7,657 nucleotides of DNA from Cytophagaceae bacterium (GTDB taxonomy: Bacteria > Bacteroidota > Bacteroidia > Cytophagales > Spirosomataceae): the NCBI GenBank assembly GCA_947461155.1, contig CANHKE010000053.1, positions 1 to 7,657 of the forward strand, read 5' to 3'. Positions within the stretch are counted from its first letter, which is position 1. Every line of letters starts with the position of its first letter. A program made the translations under genes and the position numbers. Below the pieces are notes generated by a model. That model did not search any database, was not told where the DNA came from, and was given only the letters and a program-made list of their open reading frames with translations. Of this stretch, positions 1-5,864 are shown piece after piece.

Positions 1-197
1 CACAGTGGGGTTTGAACCAAACACCATTGCGTGCGGGTTTATTGAACTATGTAACAAACGATGCGGCAACTGGAAGACCAGTTTACCAATTCCCTTACCG
101 TTCAGGTACTACGCCTTTAGTTGAGACTTTCCAACGTTCTTTCGGACTTGGATCTCGCTGGCAAGCACAATTCGGTATCCGTTATATCTTCAACTAA
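1..197 (+). CDS. TonB-dependent outer-membrane receptor, C-terminal fragment
   Basis: The reading frame is open from the window edge (first full codon at position 3, reading Q-W-G-L-N) and stops at TAA 195-197, so about 65 C-terminal residues are visible. The tail reads LGSRWQAQFGIRYIFN, an alternating polar/hydrophobic strand ending in aromatics. This is the usual last beta-strand and BAM-recognition signal of Bacteroidota TonB-dependent receptors. The ending resembles those with an N-terminal carboxypeptidase-regulatory-like domain (Oar-like), but the plug and most of the barrel lie outside the window. Such proteins sit in the outer membrane and import large ligands with energy from TonB. 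The substrate cannot be told from this fragment. A strong terminator follows 19 bases after the stop, so this is the last gene of its transcript. The TTG at 12 is an internal codon, not a start. Another large outer-membrane barrel type remains possible. Confidence 0.8.
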   Translation, partial: QWGLNQTPLRAGLLNYVTNDAATGRPVYQFPYRSGTTPLVETFQRSFGLGSRWQAQFGIRYIFN

Positions 198-216
198 GAT
201 ATTGCTAATCCGAAGT

Positions 217-247
217 AAAAAGGCTGCTCGAAAGAGCAGCCTTTTTT
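217..247 (+). terminator. Intrinsic terminator of the TonB-receptor transcript
   Basis: A perfect 13-bp stem pairs 217-229 (AAAAAGGCTGCTC) with 234-246 (GAGCAGCCTTTTT), closed by a GAAA tetraloop at 230-233. The GC-rich core is followed by a run of six T on the plus strand, as expected for Rho-independent termination. Matching A's on the 5' side would give a U-tract on the minus strand too, so it could also stop residual minus-strand transcription. Confidence 0.92.
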
Positions 248-257
248 ATTGGTGTTT

Positions 258-286
258 CTTTGGCAAACATTCCAGGATTGCCAAAG
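258..286. repeat. 9-bp inverted repeat in the intergenic region
   Basis: CTTTGGCAA at 258-266 is the exact reverse complement of TTGCCAAAG at 278-286, with an 11-base loop (267-277). No T-run follows, so it is not a typical terminator. It lies 11 bases after the receptor terminator and leads into the palindrome cluster. It may be a worn member of that cluster or a separate hairpin. Confidence 0.6.
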
Positions 287-291
287 CTTGA

Positions 292-305
292 GGCGTTTTC
301 ACGCC
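292..305. repeat. Small hairpin GGCGT-TTTC-ACGCC
   Basis: GGCGT (292-296) pairs with ACGCC (301-305) around a four-base loop that reads GAAA on the minus strand, a stable GNRA-type loop. It lies five bases from the first large palindrome and may belong to the same repeated element. It has no T-tract, so termination is unlikely. Confidence 0.5.
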
Positions 306-309
306 GATT

Positions 310-329
310 CCCTAGGCTAAAGCCTAGGG
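310..329. repeat. Intact palindrome, unit 1
   Basis: CCCTAGGCTAAAGCCTAGGG has 9-base arms at 310-318 and 321-329 around two bases. With one further base on the left and four on the right (309-333) it is the exact reverse complement of 456-480, so it can fold alone or pair with unit 5. Confidence 0.85.
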
Positions 330-420
330 TTATTAGTGATTTAATTCCTCTAAATAAAGCCTAGGGTTATTAGTGATTTAATTCCTCTATATAAAGTCTA
401 GGGTTATTAGTGAGTTAATT

Positions 421-440
421 CCCCAGGCTAAATTCTGGGG
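421..440. repeat. Variant palindrome, unit 4
   Basis: CCCCAG (421-426) pairs with CTGGGG (435-440) around an eight-base loop. The sequence has the same frame and loop core (GGCTAAA) as unit 1. Both arms changed in a compensating way, CCCTAG to CCCCAG and CTAGGG to CTGGGG, which keeps the stem. That suggests the fold, or recognition of it, matters. Confidence 0.65.
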
Positions 441-459
441 TAATAAGATTCGTTTATAA

Positions 460-479
460 CCCTAGGCTTTAGCCTAGGG
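460..479. repeat. Intact palindrome, unit 5 (inverted orientation)
   Basis: CCCTAGGCTTTAGCCTAGGG has 9-base arms at 460-468 and 471-479. The central TTT, in place of AAA, shows that it is unit 1 in opposite orientation. It is 39 bases from unit 4 rather than 37 and has a different spacer (441-459), so it is not part of the same tandem duplication. Confidence 0.85.
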
Positions 480-545
480 ACTTAGCATGAGGTCTTGGGT
501 TTTAACTCGCTCGAAGTATCTTGTCACCCACCGCATGTTGACCAT

Positions 546-570
546 AAAAAAAACCGGGTTTCCCCGGTTT
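546..570 (-). terminator. Intrinsic terminator of the ugd-uxs transcript
   Basis: Read on the minus strand, AAACCGGG (570-563) and CCCGGTTT (558-551) form an 8-bp stem with a GAAA loop (562-559), followed by a run of eight T (553-546, the first three being part of the stem). It begins three bases past the decarboxylase stop codon. Stem, loop and U-tract are all in place for Rho-independent termination. Confidence 0.92.
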
Positions 571-573
571 CAA

Positions 574-1545
574 CTAAAACTCTTTATGATGCGCCATCCG
601 ATGTAAATCTTCAGGGCTTAGTGACTTAAAATATTCATAAGTAATTTTCAATCCCTCTGCACGCGTTACTTTCGGTTCCCAGCCCAATAAAGCTTTCGCC
701 TTGGTAATGTCGGGTTTCCGTTGTTTCGGGTCGTCTGTAGGTAAAGGAAGTGAAATTAATTTTTGACTTGTTCCGGTCAACTTAATAATCTCCTCACCAA
801 ATTCCTTGATCGTAATTTCATCCGGATTTCCAATGTTCACGGGTTGAGCATAATCGCTCAACAACAACCGGTAAATCCCTTCGACTAAATCATCTACATA
901 ACAAAATGCTCGTGTCTGAGACCCATCCCCAAACATAGTCAAATCCTCGCCACGTAATGCTTGGCCAATAAATGCTGGTAACACACGTCCATCATTCAGG
1001 CGCATACGCGGTCCATAGGTATTGAAAATACGCACAATACGCGTTTCTAAGCCATGATAGGTATGATAAGCCATGGTCATCGCTTCTTGGAAACGTTTCG
1101 CTTCATCGTACACGCCACGAGGTCCTACTGGATTCACATTGCCCCAATATTCCTCCGGTTGCGGATGAACATTCGGATCACCATAAACTTCAGATGTAGA
1201 TGCAATCAAAACACGCGCATGCTTCACACGCGCTAATCCCAAGCAATTATGAATTCCTAACGATCCCACTTTCAACGTTTGAATCGGAATTTTTAAATAG
1301 TCAATTGGCGAAGCAGGTGAGGCAAAATGCAAGATATAATCCAATTCGCCAGGTACATGGATGAATTTGGACACATCGTGGTGATAAAATTCGAAGTGCT
1401 CTAACTTGAAAAGGTGCTCAATATTTTTCAAATCACCTGTGATCAAATTATCCATCGCGATTACGTGGTAACCTTCTTTGATAAATCGATCACATAAATG
1501 TGACCCCAAAAATCCGGCTCCCCCGGTAATTAATATTCGTTTCAT
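574..1545 (-). CDS. uxs: UDP-glucuronate decarboxylase (UDP-xylose synthase)
   Basis: An NAD-dependent extended SDR enzyme of 323 residues, the usual length for bacterial UXS. It converts UDP-glucuronate to UDP-xylose and CO2 in the cytoplasm. The Rossmann motif GGAGFLG is at residues 8-14, with the NAD-ribose acidic residue D32 in MDNL. The catalytic segment TSEVYGD is at 117-123, and the Tyr-Lys pair is Y146 and K150 in YDEAKR. Family signatures follow: NTYGPRMR (175-182) with DGRV just after, and GDGSQTR (206-212) leading into YVDDL. The family commonly has YDEGKR, so A149 is a mild departure. The ATG at 1545 leaves only two residues before the first beta-strand, so no earlier start is needed. 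The gene begins four bases after the ugd stop and ends at a terminator, so the two genes are almost certainly co-transcribed and supply UDP-glucuronate and UDP-xylose for surface glycans. A dTDP-glucose dehydratase or other epimerase is less likely because of the UXS-specific signatures. Confidence 0.94.
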   Translation of the reverse strand: MKRILITGGAGFLGSHLCDRFIKEGYHVIAMDNLITGDLKNIEHLFKLEHFEFYHHDVSKFIHVPGELDYILHFASPASPIDYLKIPIQTLKVGSLGIHNCLGLARVKHARVLIASTSEVYGDPNVHPQPEEYWGNVNPVGPRGVYDEAKRFQEAMTMAYHTYHGLETRIVRIFNTYGPRMRLNDGRVLPAFIGQALRGEDLTMFGDGSQTRAFCYVDDLVEGIYRLLLSDYAQPVNIGNPDEITIKEFGEEIIKLTGTSQKLISLPLPTDDPKQRKPDITKAKALLGWEPKVTRAEGLKITYEYFKSLSPEDLHRMAHHKEF

Positions 1546-1549
1546 AAGC

Positions 1550-2860
1550 TTATTTAATGGCTTGTCGGCCTACCGAGTAATACGTATACCCCAATTCCTG
1601 CATCTGTGGCAATTCATATAAGTTACGTCCGTCAAAAATGACTTTGTTTTTCAACAACGTATCCATTTTCTCGAAATCAGGTGTTCTGAATTGTGGCCAT
1701 TCCGTTACAATCAATAATGCATCTGCGTCCTCAATCGCATCGTATGGGCTTTTTGAGTACTCAACCACATCGCCGATGACCTCTTTGACATTTTTCATGG
1801 CTTCCGGGTCATACACGCGTACTTTGCAACCAAGCGCTAATAATGCCTCAATGTTGTACAAGGCTGGCGCTTCACGAATATCATCTGTATATGGTTTGAA
1901 AGCCAATCCCCAAATACCAATCGTCTTACCCGCTAAATCGTTATTGAAATGATTCTGAATCAATGGCATCAATTTCGTTTTCTGTAACTCATTGACACGC
2001 ATAACCGAATCTAAAATATGGAATTGATAGTCATTATCTTCCGATGTCTTTGCTAATGCTTGTACATCTTTTGGAAAACATGAGCCACCATAACCTATTC
2101 CGGCGAACAAGAAACGCTTCCCAATACGTGAATCAGTTCCGATGCCCCGACGAATATCGTCTACATTGGCACCTACCTTTTCACATAAGTTTGCTATTTC
2201 ATTCATAAACGTAATCTTCGTGGCCAAAAATGCATTGGCTGCATATTTGGTCATCTCCGCCGAACGCTCATCCATGAAGATGACCGGATTTCCTTGGCGA
2301 ACCAATGGCGCATATAATTTGGTCATCAAATCTTTCGCACGGTCCGATTGCGTTCCAATCACCACGCGATCTGGTTTCATGAAGTCTTCGACTGCCACCC
2401 CTTCACGTAAAAATTCAGGGTTTGAAACGACGTCAAAATCAACCTTTGCACTTTTTGCAATCGCTGCATGTACTAATTCGGATGTTCCTACAGGAACCGT
2501 ACTCTTATCGATGATTACCGTATATTCGGACAATAAGGGACCTAAGTCATTGGCCACCTTTAAAATATATTTCAAATCTGCAGAACCATCTTCCCCTGGA
2601 GGCGTAGGCAATGCCAAGAAAATAACTTTAGCTCCTGCAATTCCATCAACCAAAGAGGTGGTGAAATTTAACCGTCCCTCGGCTGTATTGCGATGAAATA
2701 AATCTTCTAGACCTGGCTCATAAATAGGCACAATGCCTGCTTTCATTTGCTCGATTTTCGCCTCATTAATATCAACGCACGTCACATGATTTCCTGTTTC
2801 AGCAAAACATGTTCCTGTTACTAGGCCTACATACCCTGTGCCAACAACCGCAATTTTCAT
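1550..2860 (-). CDS. ugd: UDP-glucose 6-dehydrogenase
   Basis: A cytoplasmic enzyme oxidising UDP-glucose to UDP-glucuronate with two NAD+, via a cysteine thioester. Numbered from the ATG at 2860 it has 436 residues, normal for the family. The NAD-binding motif GTGYVG is at 7-12 and D30 ends the second strand. Active-site segments present are NPEFLREG (147-154), K205 and N209 in [10 protein letters not shown], and [10 protein letters not shown] (256-265) with nucleophile C261. The C-terminal UDP-binding domain carries [10 protein letters not shown] (318-327) and RE. The frame stays open to a TTG at 2896, adding 12 residues, but I reject that start: [12 protein letters not shown] is the canonical N-terminus and the TTG is part of a TAnnTTTG promoter element. 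Four bases separate it from uxs, which uses its product. A UDP-ManNAc dehydrogenase is the nearest alternative, but the motifs fit Ugd better. Confidence 0.96.
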   Translation of the reverse strand: MKIAVVGTGYVGLVTGTCFAETGNHVTCVDINEAKIEQMKAGIVPIYEPGLEDLFHRNTAEGRLNFTTSLVDGIAGAKVIFLALPTPPGEDGSADLKYILKVANDLGPLLSEYTVIIDKSTVPVGTSELVHAAIAKSAKVDFDVVSNPEFLREGVAVEDFMKPDRVVIGTQSDRAKDLMTKLYAPLVRQGNPVIFMDERSAEMTKYAANAFLATKITFMNEIANLCEKVGANVDDIRRGIGTDSRIGKRFLFAGIGYGGSCFPKDVQALAKTSEDNDYQFHILDSVMRVNELQKTKLMPLIQNHFNNDLAGKTIGIWGLAFKPYTDDIREAPALYNIEALLALGCKVRVYDPEAMKNVKEVIGDVVEYSKSPYDAIEDADALLIVTEWPQFRTPDFEKMDTLLKNKVIFDGRNLYELPQMQELGYTYYSVGRQAIK

Positions 2861-2893
2861 ATTGAATTCTTTATTTAGTTCAAAAATTGACTT

Positions 2894-2901
2894 CAAATTT
2901 A
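2894..2901 (-). promoter_or_regulatory. Bacteroidota -7 promoter element (TAAATTTG) for ugd-uxs
   Basis: On the minus strand TAAATTTG (2901-2894) matches the Bacteroidota primary-sigma -7 consensus TAnnTTTG exactly. Transcription would start near 2886-2889, about 27 bases before the ugd ATG. The -33 side is weak: only a TTTA about 22 bases upstream, no clear TTTG. The position, in an 81-base gap upstream of a two-gene unit, supports it. Confidence 0.55.
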
Positions 2902-2921
2902 GCCAATTATCTTTAATTAAT

Positions 2922-2939
2922 GCTAAATTTTGATTTAGC
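2922..2939 (-). terminator. Weak stem-loop just after pafA
   Basis: GCTAAAT and ATTTAGC form a 7-bp AT-rich stem with a four-base loop, two bases after the pafA stop. The minus-strand sequence after it is AT-rich (ATTAATTAAAG) but has no real T-run, so termination would be poor. It could instead protect the 3' end of the pafA message, or merely reflect the AT-rich gap ahead of the ugd promoter. Confidence 0.3.
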
Positions 2940-2941
2940 GG

Positions 2942-4567
2942 CTACCTTTTTAATGGGATAATTCGACCAATACTTCCAGACGGTTCCATGCAATGCAACC
3001 AATTCGCCAAAGTCGTCGAAATGTCGCTGATGCTTGTTCGCTCTGTTACTTCGCTTGGTTTTACTTTCCAACCGTAAAATAATAAGGGGACGTGCGTGTC
3101 ATAGGCATATAAAGTGCTATGCGTGGTCCCTGTTTTGTACCCGATAAACCATTGAGGTTTCAATAAAATCATCACATCTCCGCTGCGATCTGGATTGTAT
3201 CCGTTCCGAATGGTCGTGGCATATAAATTGTTTAACGTAGTGCCTTCGATGTGTTGTAGGTCGATTATTTCCTGAAAGCCAACTTGCTTTTGAAGTGATT
3301 GCTTGACCACCTGAATTAGTTTTTGGCGATCAATGTTCATTTTGGCGATTGCCGCTTTGTTGAAATACAATTGGGAATTGTCTTCACCCACGATTAAATC
3401 CGTTTGACCGAATGCCTCTTGCGTTGCTTTTTTGATATCAGCCATCGCTTTCACGCGATCAAAAACACCACCCGGCATTTTATGGCTATTCAAATAACCA
3501 GGAACCTCGGCCACCGCGTGATCTGCTGTTAAGAAAACTAAGACTTGATCTTTGCCATAATTTTTGTCCAAATACGTTAAGATTTCAGCGATATCTTGGT
3601 CTAAACGTAAATAGGTATCTTCTAATTCGATGGATTGAGGGCCAAAACTATGTCCTACATAGTCGGTAGACGAAAAGCTAACCGCCAAAAAGTCCGTGGT
3701 CCCATTCTTCCCTAATTTTTCTTCCGTCATTGCCTGAATGGCAAAATCTTTAGTTAATGTATTTCCATAAGGACTTGTGCGAATTAACTCCAATGGATTT
3801 CCGCCTTGTAAGGTGTGCGGAAAAACAGGTGCAGTTTCACCCGCCATTTTAGATTCATAGGGTGAATCGTCTGGTCCACTTTGTGTATAGGTTTGAATGG
3901 GGTATAAGGTGTTCCAACCAGCCTTGGTGAATTTTTGGGGACGTTGCTCCGCATTAAATGCTTGCACCCATTTGGGTAAGGATTGCATGTAAAAGCTTGA
4001 AGTTATCCAACGGCCTTCTTTTGAGTCGTACCAATAAGCTCCATCTGCCGCGTGGCCACCTGGAAGGATAGCGCCGCGATCTTTTAATGCGATGGCAATG
4101 GTTTTAGACTTGAAGTTTTGGGATAATTTCAATTGATCTGTGATGGTACTTGTCCAAAGGTTTTTCGGTGACATAAACCCCGTTTTCCCTGTTGTTCCGA
4201 CCGTACTCACGGTGCTATCATCCGTGCAATATACTTTTTTGCCTGATGCGACATCCGTCCATTCATTTCCCACGATGCCATGTACTGCAGGAACCGTGCC
4301 GGTATAAACACTCGCGTGACCCGCTGCGGTAACGGTAGGGGCGTAGTTGTAATGATTGTCCTGGCAATTCATCCCTTCGCGCATCAGTCGCTTAAGGCCA
4401 TTATTTGAATAACGATCTGCGTATTTGTATAAATAGTCGTAGCGCATTTGGTCGACAACAATGCCTACAACCAGCGCTGGTCGTGCGGATTCCGTTGTTT
4501 TCTTTTGGCCAAATGTCAATGAAACACTTGACAAGATTGTCAGAATAAGTAAGTTGATTTTTTTCAT
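2942..4567 (-). CDS. pafA: PafA-type periplasmic alkaline phosphatase
   Basis: An alkaline-phosphatase-superfamily phosphomonoesterase of 541 residues, close to the 546 I recall for Elizabethkingia/Chryseobacterium PafA, which it resembles along its length. A signal peptide (1-20, hydrophobic core LLILTILSSVSLTF, cleavage likely before Q21) sends it to the periplasm. The expected two-zinc site and nucleophile are visible: D39 in VVDQM, nucleophile T80 in PTVTAAGH, D302 and H306 in TDYVGHSFGP, D349 and H350 in TADH, and H483 in TTHS. The PafA residues that favour monoesters over diesters are also present: N101 in GNEW, and K162 and R164 in LKDR. It should therefore release phosphate from sugar phosphates and similar monoesters. 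The familiar ADHG is ADHA here, a small change. The ATG at 4567 overlaps the upstream gene by four bases (ATGA). No type IX secretion tail is seen. Confidence 0.93.
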   Translation of the reverse strand: MKKINLLILTILSSVSLTFGQKKTTESARPALVVGIVVDQMRYDYLYKYADRYSNNGLKRLMREGMNCQDNHYNYAPTVTAAGHASVYTGTVPAVHGIVGNEWTDVASGKKVYCTDDSTVSTVGTTGKTGFMSPKNLWTSTITDQLKLSQNFKSKTIAIALKDRGAILPGGHAADGAYWYDSKEGRWITSSFYMQSLPKWVQAFNAEQRPQKFTKAGWNTLYPIQTYTQSGPDDSPYESKMAGETAPVFPHTLQGGNPLELIRTSPYGNTLTKDFAIQAMTEEKLGKNGTTDFLAVSFSSTDYVGHSFGPQSIELEDTYLRLDQDIAEILTYLDKNYGKDQVLVFLTADHAVAEVPGYLNSHKMPGGVFDRVKAMADIKKATQEAFGQTDLIVGEDNSQLYFNKAAIAKMNIDRQKLIQVVKQSLQKQVGFQEIIDLQHIEGTTLNNLYATTIRNGYNPDRSGDVMILLKPQWFIGYKTGTTHSTLYAYDTHVPLLFYGWKVKPSEVTERTSISDISTTLANWLHCMEPSGSIGRIIPLKR

Positions 4568-5022
4568 AGGTAGTTTGGAAATTCCGTAATTTGGCTTGTT
4601 GATGCGTTTTCTTTATCTATTTCAAATATTTGATGCGCTAACCCATTCGTTAGTACTATAAAGCGCGCTTCGTTTTTCTTTTGATATTGACTGATTTGTT
4701 GGAACGTCTGCGCCGTTAACGCTACGTGTGGCGCTTTGCATTCGATTAACATAAATACATTTCCCTGTTTATCGAACACTTGAATATCGGTTCTTCGTTG
4801 CAAGTGATCAATTTCATGTCCACGTTCGATTTGAATAATCGAAGCAGGATAATTCAGGTGCTTGGTTAAGTAATTTAAACAGTGCTGTCGGACCCATTCT
4901 TCCGGCGTAAGTGCCCGATATTTTTTAGCAATCGCATCATATATGAAAAGTTTTCCGTCCTTTTGCGTTAATTTATGTTCAAATTCAGGAAAGAGCAATT
5001 GCAGTTCGGCCGACGGGCGCAT
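4564..5022 (-). CDS. Small HsdR N-terminal-like (PD-(D/E)XK fold) protein
   Basis: A 152-residue protein matching the N-terminal nuclease domain of type I restriction HsdR subunits (HSDR_N_2-type). No helicase part and no hsdM or hsdS gene lies nearby. The nuclease core looks intact: E70, D79 in RRTDIQVF, E94 and K96 in LIECKAP, and the QISQY helix at 109-113, the Gln-containing element of this clade. There is no signal peptide, so it should be cytoplasmic. Stand-alone copies are, from memory, common in Bacteroidota and of unknown function, so cleavage activity should not be assumed. Its stop overlaps the pafA start (ATGA), which implies translational coupling although the two products work in different compartments. 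The ATG at 5022 gives a natural start; the 68-base gap to the divergent AMP nucleosidase gene must hold any promoter, but I see no clear consensus. Confidence 0.8.
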   Translation of the reverse strand: MRPSAELQLLFPEFEHKLTQKDGKLFIYDAIAKKYRALTPEEWVRQHCLNYLTKHLNYPASIIQIERGHEIDHLQRRTDIQVFDKQGNVFMLIECKAPHVALTAQTFQQISQYQKKNEARFIVLTNGLAHQIFEIDKENASTSQITEFPNYL

Positions 5023-5090
5023 AGAAATAAGTCAATTAAAGAACTAATTTAAGTTATTTGTTGGGTTTTTTCATTACACGAGATCAAATT

Positions 5091-5864
5091 ATGAAGACGA
5101 AAGAAGAGATTGTACAGAATTGGTTACCCCGATATACGGGAACGCCTATTGAGGCATTCGGCCAATATATTTTATTGACAAACTTTAAGAATTACGTGGA
5201 TATGTTTGCCGCCAAATATGAGGTGGAGATCCTAGGCAATGATCGTCCTATGCAAACTGCTACGGCAAATAATATTACGATTATTAATTTTGGAATGGGT
5301 TCTCCAATGGCCGCAACGGTCATGGATATACTTTCTGCGATCAATCCGAAAGCTGTTTTGTTTTTAGGCAAATGTGGAGGTTTGAAGAAAAACCTCAGCT
5401 TAGGCGATTTAATTCTGCCCATTGCTGCGGTTCGAGGGGAAGGGACATCTGATGAATATATGCCAAAAGAGGTGCCAGCATTGCCTTCTTTCCGGTTGCA
5501 ACGCGCTGTTTCGTCCATGATTAAAAAGCACGAATTGGACTATTGGACTGGGTTAGTCTATACGACCAATCGGCGTGTTTGGGAACATGACGAGGCGTTC
5601 AAAACCTATTTGTCGGAAATCCGAGCTATGGGAATTGACATGGAAACAGCGACCATCTTTACGGTAGGTTTTGTAAATAAAATCCCGCACGGAGCTTTAT
5701 TGTTGGTTTCCGATAATCCCATGACGCCAGATGGAGTCAAGACCGAGGTCTCAGACAAAAAAGTTACGACGAATTTTGTGAATTCGCACTTGCAAATCGG
5801 GATTGATTCCTTGCTTGAACTTGCCAATTCAGGAGAATCCGTGAAACACTTGCGCTTTGATTAA
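5091..5864 (+). CDS. amn: AMP nucleosidase, short Bacteroidota form
   Basis: A cytoplasmic enzyme hydrolysing AMP to adenine and ribose 5-phosphate, part of purine salvage and adenylate-pool control. At 257 residues it is only the nucleoside-phosphorylase-like domain and lacks the large N-terminal domain of E. coli Amn (about 484 residues), as is normal in Bacteroidota. Motifs: NFGMGSPMAA (66-75) and GKCGGL (93-98) forming the phosphate-side pocket, IDMETAT (182-188) with ribose-contacting E185, and SDNP (207-210) with D208 for base protonation. The conserved tail GESVKHLRF is complete. The frame is open back to a TTG at 5058 (11 more residues, MLGFFITRDQI), but MKTKEEIV is the conserved N-terminus, so the ATG at 5091 is chosen. 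It is divergent from the HsdR_N gene and converges on the TPR gene, sharing four bases at the stops. Another purine nucleosidase is possible but unlikely. Confidence 0.93.
   Translation: MKTKEEIVQNWLPRYTGTPIEAFGQYILLTNFKNYVDMFAAKYEVEILGNDRPMQTATANNITIINFGMGSPMAATVMDILSAINPKAVLFLGKCGGLKKNLSLGDLILPIAAVRGEGTSDEYMPKEVPALPSFRLQRAVSSMIKKHELDYWTGLVYTTNRRVWEHDEAFKTYLSEIRAMGIDMETATIFTVGFVNKIPHGALLLVSDNPMTPDGVKTEVSDKKVTTNFVNSHLQIGIDSLLELANSGESVKHLRFD

Larger units (their letters stand above)
308..480. repeat. REP/BIME-like palindrome array: four 37-bp direct units plus one inverted unit
   Basis: Four copies of a 22-base palindrome-type segment start at 308, 345, 382 and 419, exactly 37 bases apart, separated by a conserved spacer reading about TTATTAGTGATTTAA. 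Bases 318-352 are identical to 355-389 (35 bases). The units at 345 and 382 match at 34 of 37 positions. A fifth palindrome (460-479) lies in the opposite orientation after a different spacer. Units 1 and 5 are intact palindromes. Units 2 and 3 keep the right arm but have lost the left. Unit 4 forms CCCCAG/CTGGGG. Short palindromes in tandem and opposed orientation in an intergenic space resemble REP/BIME elements, which are often mobilised by distant RAYT (Y1-type) transposases. No transposase lies here, so that assignment is inference. The array sits between the 3' ends of two convergent transcripts and outside both terminators. I see nothing recognisable in the rest of the 198-573 gap, especially 481-545. 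Confidence 0.75.

Noticed and set aside
308..440. The 37-base periodic repeats as a CRISPR array
   Set aside because: The whole 37-base period is repeated, so there are no unique spacers between repeats. The units diverge and no cas genes are present.
481..545. A small gene or RNA between the palindrome array and the uxs terminator
   Set aside because: There is no open frame of useful size, no promoter-like element and no strong fold; it appears to be plain spacer.
2142..2696. A 184-codon plus-strand open frame inside ugd
   Set aside because: It is the antisense shadow of a clearly conserved gene, with no recognisable domain and no start context.
2861..2896. N-terminal extension of Ugd to a TTG at 2896
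   Set aside because: [12 protein letters not shown] from ATG 2860 is the standard Ugd start, and the TTG lies in a TAnnTTTG promoter element.
4564..5022. A type I restriction-modification system
   Set aside because: Only the HsdR N-terminal fold is present; there is no helicase domain, methylase or specificity subunit in the window.
5058..5090. N-terminal extension of AMP nucleosidase to a TTG at 5058
   Set aside because: The 11 added residues do not resemble the family, and the conserved N-terminus MKTKEEIV begins at ATG 5091.
5023..5090. Promoters in the divergent gap between the HsdR_N gene and amn
   Set aside because: The best minus-strand match, TAAATTAG at 5051-5044, misses one consensus base and lacks a -33 partner. 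The plus strand has no TAnnTTTG match. Promoters must be near, but I cannot place them.
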